The notes beneath the pieces were generated by a model. The model had not been told where the DNA came from and did no database searches. It worked only from the letters and a program-made list of their open reading frames with translations. A program made the position numbers and the translations under genes. DNA of 5,752 nt from the NCBI GenBank assembly GCA_015490255.1, contig WFYF01000272.1:1-5752 (forward strand), written 5' to 3'. Below, piece after piece: positions 1-5,072 of this stretch. Position 1 is the stretch's first letter. Each line of letters begins with the position of its first letter. This DNA comes from Caldifarciminota bacterium (GTDB lineage: Bacteria > Hydrothermota > Hydrothermia > S141-80).

Positions 1-486
1 GGGGTATTCGCGGGAGGGGACCTGGTGGAAGGACCGTCCCTGGTGGTGAAGGCCATGGCCTGGGGGTATCGCATCGCCCGGGCCGTGGACCATTATCTGG
101 CCACCGGCGAACTCCCCGCGAAGGAACCCGCTCGGAAAACCGCCAGCCTGGCCTTCATCCGTCTGGACGCCTTTCTCCCGAAACCCCGTCTGGAAGCCTC
201 CCGTCAGGTGACGGTCAACGAGGCCGGAGAGCTCTCCCTCAGCCAGGAGGAAGTAATCACCTGGGATGAGGGACGGGTGCTGGAGGAAGCCTCCCGCTGC
301 TTCGTGTGCGGCACCTGCAACGGATGCACGGTGTGCGCCACCTTCTGTCCCGACGCGGTGATCACCATGGAAAACGGCAAACCCGTGATTGACTATGACC
401 ATTGCAAAGGTTGCGCCATCTGCGTGGAGGAGTGCCCCCGGGCGGCACTCTCCATGGTGGACGAACGGGTGGAGGTGCGGCCATGA
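1..486 (+). CDS. GltD-like FAD/NAD(P)H oxidoreductase C-terminus fused to a dicluster ferredoxin (2-oxoacid oxidoreductase delta domain), 5'-partial
   Basis: The frame is open from base 1, so the gene begins upstream; 161 residues are visible. Visible residues 1-33 begin GVFAGGD and continue into a helix rich in A, V and R. This is the FAD-binding C-terminal signature of GltD-like (glutamate synthase small subunit type) oxidoreductases. A linker of about 65 residues follows, then a CxxCGxC segment (C100, C103, C106) and two bacterial-ferredoxin cluster motifs, C106-C109-C112-C116-P and C135-C138-C141-C145-P, each CxxCxxCxxxCP. By family knowledge such proteins serve as the delta subunit of cytoplasmic pyruvate/ketoisovalerate oxidoreductases. 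They carry electrons from the catalytic alpha/beta pair, and here possibly on to NAD(P) through the flavin domain. The stop codon overlaps the porA start by four bases (ATGA), so the genes are co-transcribed. The upstream flavoprotein portion is inferred from its last 33 residues only. An internal GTG at 25 is not the true start, because the family signature begins before it. Confidence 0.88.
   Translation, partial: GVFAGGDLVEGPSLVVKAMAWGYRIARAVDHYLATGELPAKEPARKTASLAFIRLDAFLPKPRLEASRQVTVNEAGELSLSQEEVITWDEGRVLEEASRCFVCGTCNGCTVCATFCPDAVITMENGKPVIDYDHCKGCAICVEECPRAALSMVDERVEVRP
471..476 (+). promoter_or_regulatory. Ribosome binding site of porA
   Basis: GGAGGT lies six bases before the ATG at 483. 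It decides the start. The frame is open back to an ATG at 402, but that one has no comparable site and would add 27 low-complexity residues read out of frame from the ferredoxin coding sequence. Confidence 0.8.
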
Positions 487-1685
487 GCATCCCCAAAATT
501 TCGGACGTGGCCGGGACCTGGAAGGTTCTGACCGGCAACCATACGGTGTCCCACGCCGTGAAACTGGCGCGGGTGGATGTGATTTCCGCCTATCCCATCA
601 CCCCCCAGACCCACATTGTGGAACTCCTCTCGGAAATGGTGGCGTCCGGGGAACTCCCGGCACGGTTCATCACGGTGGAGTCGGAACACTCCGCCATGGC
701 CGCCTGCATCGGGGCCGCGGTCGGGGGGGTGCGCACCTTCACCGCCACCTCCGCCCAGGGCCTGGCCCTGATGCACGAACTCCTGCACTGGGCCGCCGGT
801 GCACGACTTCCCATCGTGATGGTGAACGTGAACCGGGCCATGGCCCCTCCCTGGTCCATCTGGACAGACCAGAACGATTCCCTCTCCCAGCGGGACACGG
901 GCTGGATGCAGGTGTATGCGGAATCCAACCAGGAGGTGCTGGACCTGCTCCTCATGGCCTATCGGGTGGCCGAGACCGTGCTTCTCCCGGTGATGGTGGT
1001 TCTGGATGCCTTTGTGCTCTCCCACACGGCGGAACCCGTGTACCTGTATGACCAGGAGGTGGTGGACGCTTTCCTGCCCTCTCTGGACTATCCCTACAAA
1101 CTGGACTTCACCGACCCCCGCTCGGTGGGGAATCTGGCGGATCCCTCCCTCTATTTTGAGTTCAAGGTCCGTCAGGAACAGGCCATGCAGCGGGCCCGTC
1201 AGGTGTGGAAAGAGGTGGGTGAGGCCTTCGGAACGCACTTTGGTCGGTCCTATGAACCCGTGGAGGCTTACCGGGTGGAGGATGCGGATACGGTGTTCGT
1301 GATCGCCGGCGCCACGGCCACCACGGTCCGGGTTGCGGTGGACCATCTCCGGGAACGGGGCGAACGGGTGGGGCTCCTGAAACTCCGGCTCTTCCGGCCC
1401 TTTCCCTTTGAGGCGGTGCGGGATGCTCTCCGGGGTGCGTCCCGGGTGGTGGTGCTGGACCGGAACATCTCCTTCGGTCACCACGGGATTTTCTTCCAGG
1501 AGGTGAAATCCGCCCTCTACGGCATGCAGCCGGCTCCGGACATGTTCGGCGCCGTGATCGGTCTGGGCGGACGGGATGTGACCGTGGACACCGTGCTGGA
1601 AGTCTATGACAAACTCTCCGCCTGGGACCCCACAGACCCCACGCCCCATTTTGTGGGGGCGCGTTTCCGGGAGGACGGGGCATGA
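483..1685 (+). CDS. porA: Pyruvate/2-oxoacid:ferredoxin oxidoreductase, alpha subunit
   Basis: This 400-residue protein has the usual length for PorA of the multi-subunit oxidoreductases. The N-terminal pyrimidine-binding transketolase-like domain shows YPITPQT (37-43; the I-T-P stretch faces the substrate), then VESEHSAM (65-72) with the conserved acidic residue that contacts thiamine diphosphate. TATSAQGLALMHE (87-99) and WTDQNDSLSQRDTGW (127-141) are typical of PorA. The C-terminal transketolase-like domain carries LRLFRPFP (301-308) and VVVLDRNISFG (322-332). With PorB it forms the catalytic core that oxidatively decarboxylates a 2-oxoacid with CoA in the cytoplasm. It overlaps its neighbours by four bases on both sides (483-486 and 1682-1685), implying translational coupling. 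Pyruvate is the likeliest substrate from the overall motif set, but 2-ketoisovalerate and related oxoacids cannot be excluded from sequence alone. Confidence 0.93.
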   Translation: MSIPKISDVAGTWKVLTGNHTVSHAVKLARVDVISAYPITPQTHIVELLSEMVASGELPARFITVESEHSAMAACIGAAVGGVRTFTATSAQGLALMHELLHWAAGARLPIVMVNVNRAMAPPWSIWTDQNDSLSQRDTGWMQVYAESNQEVLDLLLMAYRVAETVLLPVMVVLDAFVLSHTAEPVYLYDQEVVDAFLPSLDYPYKLDFTDPRSVGNLADPSLYFEFKVRQEQAMQRARQVWKEVGEAFGTHFGRSYEPVEAYRVEDADTVFVIAGATATTVRVAVDHLRERGERVGLLKLRLFRPFPFEAVRDALRGASRVVVLDRNISFGHHGIFFQEVKSALYGMQPAPDMFGAVIGLGGRDVTVDTVLEVYDKLSAWDPTDPTPHFVGARFREDGA

Positions 1686-2641
1686 GCGTGAAAACCGTGA
1701 ACACCACCCAGAGGCATTACGGGCTGCTCTTCCATGCCGGAGAGCAGGAACTTCTGGAACCGGGACACGTGGCCTGTCAGGGGTGCGGCGCCACCCTGGC
1801 CATGCGCCTGGCGCTGAAGGCCCTCGGCCCCCGGACGGCGGTCGTGGTGCCCGCCTGCTGCTGGACGGTGATCGACGGCCCCTTCCCCCAGCACGCCCTG
1901 CGGGTTCCTCTGTTCCATACCGCTTTTGAAACCGCCGCCATCGCCGCCACGGGCATCCGGGCCGCCCTGAGCATCCGGGGGGAGGAAGATGTGACCGTGA
2001 TGGCGTGGGCCGGCGACGGGGGGACGTACGACATCGGCCTCCAGGCCCTTTCCGGTGCGGCCGAGCGCAACGAGGACGTGCTCTATGTGGTCTATGACAA
2101 CGAAGCCTATATGAACACCGGCATCCAGCGAAGCGGTGCCACGCCCGTGGGGGCCTGGACCACCACCACCCCGGATGGGGCCCGGCGGCACGTGCTCAAA
2201 AAGGACATCGTGGGGATTCTGGCGGCCCACCGGGTTCCCTATGTGGCCACCGTGTCCCCGGCCTTTCCGGAGGACTTCGTCCGGAAGTTCAAAAAGGCCC
2301 GGGACATCCGGGGATTCCGGTTCATCCAGGTCCTCTCCCCCTGCCCTCCGGGCTGGAAATTCCCCTCCGAAAAAACCGTGAGCCTCGCCCGTCTGGCGGT
2401 GGAGACCCTGGTGTTCCCCCTGGTGGAAATGGAAGACGGCCGGCGGGTGACGGTGAACTATCGTCCGGCCCGGCCCCGACCCGTGGAGGACTATCTCCAG
2501 GCCCAGGGCCGTTTCCGGAACCTGCCGGAGGCCCTGCGGGAGGAGATCCGGAGACAGATTCTGGAGCGGTTTGAAGATCTCCTGGAGGCCCACCGGAAAA
2601 CCCACGGCACGGACGAAAATATCCCCACCACCCTCCGCTGA
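1682..2641 (+). CDS. porB: Pyruvate/2-oxoacid:ferredoxin oxidoreductase, beta subunit (thiamine diphosphate binding)
   Basis: The protein has 319 residues, normal for PorB. Its thiamine diphosphate motif starts at GDGGTYDIG (111-119) and ends near VVYDNEAYMNTG (136-147), matching the GDG...N pattern that binds Mg and diphosphate. Four cysteines suit the [4Fe-4S] cluster next to the cofactor: C32 and C35 (ACQGCGA), C60 (or C59, in PACCW) and C221 (SPCPPG). The adjacent C59-C60 pair is slightly unusual, as most relatives have Gly-Cys there. The family passes electrons from the hydroxyalkyl-thiamine radical through this cluster to the delta subunit ferredoxin clusters. The start is an ATGA overlap with porA, and GGGAGG ends seven bases before the ATG. 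It is the last gene of the operon. The next promoter begins 36 bases after its stop, and no convincing terminator lies between. Confidence 0.94.
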   Translation: MSVKTVNTTQRHYGLLFHAGEQELLEPGHVACQGCGATLAMRLALKALGPRTAVVVPACCWTVIDGPFPQHALRVPLFHTAFETAAIAATGIRAALSIRGEEDVTVMAWAGDGGTYDIGLQALSGAAERNEDVLYVVYDNEAYMNTGIQRSGATPVGAWTTTTPDGARRHVLKKDIVGILAAHRVPYVATVSPAFPEDFVRKFKKARDIRGFRFIQVLSPCPPGWKFPSEKTVSLARLAVETLVFPLVEMEDGRRVTVNYRPARPRPVEDYLQAQGRFRNLPEALREEIRRQILERFEDLLEAHRKTHGTDENIPTTLR

Positions 2642-2677
2642 AACCGCCGTGCGCCGGGCCTTCCGGAAGGTGTCCGT

Positions 2678-2706
2678 TTGACAGGGCTTCCTCCAGGGTG
2701 TACAAT
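2678..2706 (+). promoter_or_regulatory. Sigma70-type promoter of the sorting-domain protein gene
   Basis: A perfect -35 box TTGACA (2678-2683) and a one-mismatch -10 box TACAAT (2701-2706) are separated by exactly 17 bases. Transcription should start near 2713, leaving a leader of about 50 bases before the ATG at 2763. No extended -10 TG is present. This separates the next gene from the por operon. Confidence 0.82.
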
Positions 2707-2723
2707 GCCGTTGCAGGGTACAC
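2698..2723. promoter_or_regulatory. Candidate operator dyad over the -10 and start site
   Basis: GTGTAC (2698-2703) and GTACAC (2718-2723) are exact inverted copies with a 14-base spacer, centred near 2710. They overlap the -10 box and the predicted start. The position suits a repressor site, but six-base arms occur by chance often enough that this is only a candidate. Confidence 0.3.
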
Positions 2724-2752
2724 AACCCCTTTTCCCCCCTGCCCGAACCTCT

Positions 2753-2757
2753 GGAGG
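2753..2757 (+). promoter_or_regulatory. Ribosome binding site choosing between two adjacent ATG codons
   Basis: GGAGG lies two bases before the ATG at 2760 and five bases before the ATG at 2763. The second spacing is the more workable, so 2763 is taken as the start. The difference is one methionine. Confidence 0.65.
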
Positions 2758-2762
2758 AAATG

Positions 2763-4388
2763 ATGTTTCCCAGTTTTCTCATCGGGCTTCTCCTTGCAGG
2801 AATGCCCCCGTCCATGTCTTCCGAACTCCTTGATCGGCTGCCCCGGGACCTGGGCACCGCCCGGCTGGAAATCCCGGGAGATCACGCCCTTTACCGGGCA
2901 GTTGAAGAGGCATGGAACCGGAATGACGCCGGCGGGGTGCAGGCCGCCCTCACAGCCCTGGAAGAAGCCGGTCTCACGATTTCTGAATTCGGTCTCGCCT
3001 TCACTGAACCACGTCCTCTCGCGGGTCTCGGGGTGAACGGAGGCCCTATCCCGATATCCGACTCCCTCAACGTCCGGGAGGTGGAACTCGTGGCCGATCC
3101 GAACACCGGCAATCTCGTGGCCTTCCTGGCCGTGGACACCTCTGCAACCTCCACGTCTTTCCACATCCTCACCCTCCTTTCCACCGACGGGGGCAACACC
3201 TGGATGGAAACCTATGACTGGGCCGGGCTCAACCCATACAAAATCAGCGCCTTTTACGGCGCGGTCTCCGGAACCACCTTCGCCTATGTGGCGGATATTT
3301 TTGGAACAGGAAGCGCCCGGCTCCGTCGCTTTCCCTTCGCCACCGGAGAATACGATGCCGCCTTCGGCAACGCCATCGTGACCACCTCCGCGGACACGCT
3401 GAAAGAACTCTCTGCTTTCACCAACGACGGTGGAAGCTTCGGTTATTTTCTCTATCTCCATTCAAACGGCGAGGTGGAATACCGGTATTCTTCTCTGGAC
3501 ACCCCCTCCTTTGGCACCTATGCCACGGGCGTAACCAACGCAGACCACGGCCTTTCGGGAACCTATGTGACCGGCCAGATCTTTCCGGTGATCTTCGCCT
3601 ATACCGACGCCACCGGTGACACCCTGTTCCTGCGCTGGCGCACGGGAGGCACCGCCTTCGGCGGGACCTTTTTCACCGGAAGCGCATACAACGGCATTTT
3701 TCAGACCTCGGTGGCGGCCCTGGCGGACACGGTGCTTATCGCCTATGACACTTATGACACCACACAGAATGCCTATGTGATCCGTTATCGCATCTCCTAT
3801 GGGGACACCACGTCCTTTCTCACCGGCACCATCAGCACGGATCTGACGCGGGGGCAGCGCTCTCCCCGAGTGGTGGAAAACGACGGGCAGTTTGCCGTGT
3901 CCTGGATCTTCTTCGGTGGAGTGGAGCCGGATTCCCTCGTTCTGCGCACCCGCCTGGTGGGATCGGCCGCCTGGTCCAGCCCCTGGACGTTTCCCTACGA
4001 CTTCCAGAGCACACCGGATCAGGATCTCGCGCCCATGGGGGGCGGGACCTGGGGATTCCTGGCCATTGATGAGGGACGGGGAGGTCAGGCCCTCTTCATG
4101 GCCTCCACCTGGACGGAAGTGGCCGAACCGGTGAATAGCACTCCGGTGAGCCGGATCCGGCTGGACCGGACCGTGGTTTCCCGGAGGGGCGCGCTCCGCC
4201 TGGTTGTTCCCCGGATGGGCCGGATGAAAGTTTCTCTTCTCAATGCGGCGGGGCGGCAGATGGGTGTGGTGTATGAAGGACCAGCCCGGGAAACGGTGCT
4301 GCGGGCACCGGGCCGTGCCGGGGTGTATTTCCTCCGGGTGGAACGCCGCGGCACGTCGGACATCCAGCGGTTCGTGGTGCTGCCCTGA
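2763..4388 (+). CDS. Predicted secreted Asp-box protein with C-terminal FlgD-like/type-IX-like sorting domain
   Basis: The 541-residue product has a hydrophobic N-terminus (FPSFLIGLLLAG, residues 2-13) that can act as a signal peptide, although it lacks the usual positive charge. A short helical segment (20-80) leads into a long beta-rich body of many short strands rich in T, Y, F, G and S. It contains one clear Asp-box, STDGGNTW (140-147), the turn motif of sialidase-like beta-propellers. The body (about 100-450) could therefore be a propeller with poorly conserved blades, but no catalytic sialidase residues can be assigned. The last 80 residues (about 463-541) match the pattern of C-terminal secretion domains: basic linker, MKVSLLNAAGRQMG, then GRAGVYFLRVERRG and a final FVVLP strand. 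In families with such tails the domain directs transport across the outer membrane or cell-surface attachment. The gene stands alone between its own promoter and terminator. The specific ligand or substrate is unknown. Confidence 0.82.
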   Translation: MFPSFLIGLLLAGMPPSMSSELLDRLPRDLGTARLEIPGDHALYRAVEEAWNRNDAGGVQAALTALEEAGLTISEFGLAFTEPRPLAGLGVNGGPIPISDSLNVREVELVADPNTGNLVAFLAVDTSATSTSFHILTLLSTDGGNTWMETYDWAGLNPYKISAFYGAVSGTTFAYVADIFGTGSARLRRFPFATGEYDAAFGNAIVTTSADTLKELSAFTNDGGSFGYFLYLHSNGEVEYRYSSLDTPSFGTYATGVTNADHGLSGTYVTGQIFPVIFAYTDATGDTLFLRWRTGGTAFGGTFFTGSAYNGIFQTSVAALADTVLIAYDTYDTTQNAYVIRYRISYGDTTSFLTGTISTDLTRGQRSPRVVENDGQFAVSWIFFGGVEPDSLVLRTRLVGSAAWSSPWTFPYDFQSTPDQDLAPMGGGTWGFLAIDEGRGGQALFMASTWTEVAEPVNSTPVSRIRLDRTVVSRRGALRLVVPRMGRMKVSLLNAAGRQMGVVYEGPARETVLRAPGRAGVYFLRVERRGTSDIQRFVVLP

Positions 4389-4396
4389 AAAGGGCA
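4381..4396 (+). other. GAAA-tetraloop hairpin across the stop codon
   Basis: TGCCCT and AGGGCA form a perfect six-pair stem around the loop GAAA. The TGA stop at 4386-4388 sits in the last stem base and the loop. It lies 17 bases before the terminator and may stabilise the transcript end. It could be coincidental. Confidence 0.4.
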
Positions 4397-4413
4397 TGCC
4401 GGATGAACCTTTC

Positions 4414-4438
4414 GGGGCGGCGCAGACCGCCCCTTTTT
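4414..4438 (+). terminator. Intrinsic terminator of the sorting-domain protein gene
   Basis: GGGGCGG (4414-4420) pairs perfectly with CCGCCCC (4427-4433) across the six-base loop CGCAGA, followed at once by five T. It begins 25 bases after the stop codon at 4388. Confidence 0.92.
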
Positions 4439-4468
4439 CTGCCCGGAAGTCCATGCGGCAACAAACTG

Positions 4469-4497
4469 TTTTCCGTTCTTTTCCGGGGCTTTATACT
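4469..4497 (+). promoter_or_regulatory. Promoter of tRNA-Arg
   Basis: A good -10 box TATACT (4492-4497) lies 18 bases before the tRNA, so transcription should start near 4504. The -35 region 17 bases upstream (TTTTCC, 4469-4474) is a weak match. The position between a terminator and the tRNA supports the call. Confidence 0.6.
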
Positions 4498-4515
4498 AAA
4501 TCCAGCACCCTGCGC

Positions 4516-4589
4516 GCCCTCGTAGCTCAGCAGGACAGAGCGGCGGCTTCCTAAGCCGCAGGTCGGAGGTTCGAGTCCTCCCGGGGGCG
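4516..4589 (+). tRNA. tRNA-Arg (anticodon CCT)
   Basis: This is a full cloverleaf of 74 bases. The acceptor arms are GCCCTCG (4516-4522) and CGGGGGC (4582-4588), with one T-G wobble. U8 and A9 are at 4523-4524. The D stem is GCTC/GAGC (4525-4528, 4538-4541) with a nine-base loop. The anticodon stem is GCGGC/GCCGC (4543-4547, 4555-4559) with loop TTCCTAA and anticodon CCT at 4550-4552. The variable loop has five bases, and the T arm is GGAGG-TTCGAGT-CCTCC (4565-4581). A at position 20 (4535) is the known arginine identity base. The discriminator base is G (4589). The 3' CCA is not encoded and must be added enzymatically. It reads AGG codons, a minor class in this GC-rich DNA. Confidence 0.97.
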
Positions 4590-4649
4590 CGGCTTTTCCC
4601 TCCGATTCTGACTCCAGCAGGCCGATACCGGTGGGGATGGTGGAAATCC

Positions 4650-4676
4650 GGTGGATTTCAGATCTCCACCTTTTTT
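4650..4676 (+). terminator. Probable intrinsic terminator of tRNA-Arg
   Basis: GGTGGA (4650-4655) pairs with TCCACC (4665-4670) over a nine-base loop, followed immediately by six T (4671-4676). It lies 60 bases after the tRNA. A competing hairpin, GAAATCC (4643-4649) with GGATTTC (4653-4659), overlaps it, so formation may be conditional. Confidence 0.7.
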
Positions 4677-4702
4677 CCATCACCTGGAGGACCGGGGTTT
4701 TC

Positions 4703-4724
4703 CACCGTCATTTCGGTGAATTTT
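4703..4724 (+). terminator. Weak terminator-like hairpin on a TTCCACC box
   Basis: CACCG (4703-4707) pairs with CGGTG (4714-4718) over the loop TCATTT, then AATTTT. Five pairs and a short T-run make a weak terminator at best. It is built on the repeated box. Confidence 0.3.
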
Positions 4725-4786
4725 CTCTGGACCCCGCAAGAAAATGCGCCAGAATTCCCGCAGCGGGAAATCCTCCCTTCTGATTC

Positions 4787-4810
4787 CACCATCCCTCTGG
4801 TGAGTTTTTT
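4787..4810 (+). terminator. Terminator-like hairpin on a TTCCACC box
   Basis: CACCA (4787-4791) pairs with TGGTG (4798-4802) over six bases, followed by AG and six T (4805-4810). The same box can instead pair as GATTCCACC (4782-4790) with GGTGGAATC (4817-4825). That nine-base perfect dyad would enclose and disrupt this terminator. Confidence 0.4.
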
Positions 4811-4859
4811 ATCTCCGGTGGAATCTCTGTTTTCCGGTGTTTCTCCCCCCTCAACTTCT

Positions 4860-4894
4860 GGTGGAAAACTGAATTCCACCGACATTGCGGTGGA
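4860..4894. repeat. Three-part inverted repeat with two mutually exclusive hairpins
   Basis: GGTGGAA (4860-4866) pairs perfectly with TTCCACC (4874-4880) across seven bases. Alternatively, TCCACCG (4875-4881) pairs perfectly with CGGTGGA (4888-4894) across six bases. The middle arm is shared, so only one hairpin can form at a time. Confidence 0.65.
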
Positions 4895-5036
4895 GTGTCT
4901 GTGTTCGTATATGTCCCGGAGTTTCCAAATCCCCGGGTTTGCCGCAAACGGCATCCCTTCCACAGGACAGGGTTCACTGTTTATTCCACCGTTTTCTTTG
5001 TGGAGTGTGTGTTTTCCATCAGAATTCCACCACCCC

Positions 5037-5066
5037 TTGACAGGTTTGGCGCGGGCGCTGTATCTT
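5037..5066 (+). promoter_or_regulatory. Sigma70-type promoter of the window-edge gene
   Basis: A perfect TTGACA (5037-5042) is followed after 18 bases by TATCTT (5061-5066, four of six matching). The -35 starts six bases after the last TTCCACC box (5025-5031). The predicted start, about seven bases past the -10, is the A of the ATG at 5073. Confidence 0.65.
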
Positions 5067-5072
5067 TCAGGC

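Larger units (their letters stand above)
4639..5031. repeat. Cluster of eight TTCCACC/GGTGGAA boxes in the non-coding tRNA-downstream region
   Basis: The region from the tRNA to 5036 holds no gene I can support and is visibly less GC-rich than its neighbours. Exact TTCCACC copies on the plus strand are at 4700-4706, 4784-4790, 4874-4880, 4984-4990 and 5025-5031. Exact GGTGGAA (the same box inverted) is at 4639-4645, 4817-4823 and 4860-4866. Near copies include GGTGGAT at 4650, GGTGGAG at 4889, TCCACC at 4665 and TTCCACA at 4958. Flanks are partly conserved: GAATTCCACC occurs twice (4871, 5022), and GTTTTCCACC occurs at 4697 and, inverted, at 4860. A random 390-base sequence would rarely hold even one copy of a given 7-mer. 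Possible roles are protein-binding iterons (operator or origin type), structured RNA, or remnants of a small hairpin-forming repeat family. Confidence 0.8.

Noticed and set aside
393..1649. Long minus-strand frame opposite porA
   Set aside because: It is histidine-, proline- and glycine-rich, the typical antisense shadow of a GC-rich gene. PorA motifs on the plus strand are unambiguous.
2659..2677. Possible terminator of the por operon (palindrome CCTTCCGGAAGG and CGGA/TCCG stem before TTT)
   Set aside because: The palindrome has no loop, and the alternative stem has only four pairs with three T, part of which is the next -35 box. The operon end is not clearly marked.
2322..3461. Long minus-strand frame across the end of porB and the sorting-domain gene
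   Set aside because: It is an antisense shadow of two well-supported genes and runs across the promoter between them.
4243..4683. Open frames on both strands across the tRNA (peptides such as LRALVAQQDRAAAS)
   Set aside because: These are the familiar spurious translations of tRNA genes, and they also cross an intrinsic terminator.
4755..4769. Small hairpin TTCCCG/CGGGAA with a three-base loop
   Set aside because: It has six pairs with no T-run and no clear relation to the TTCCACC boxes, so it is too weak to call separately.
4639..5031. CRISPR array
   Set aside because: The repeated unit is only seven to ten bases, orientation is mixed and spacing is irregular.
4500..5072. Plus-strand frame of the window-edge gene stays open upstream through the tRNA
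   Set aside because: It includes the tRNA and its terminator and lacks a credible start. Absence of stops over this length is plausible in GC-rich DNA, and the signal peptide fixes the start at 5073.
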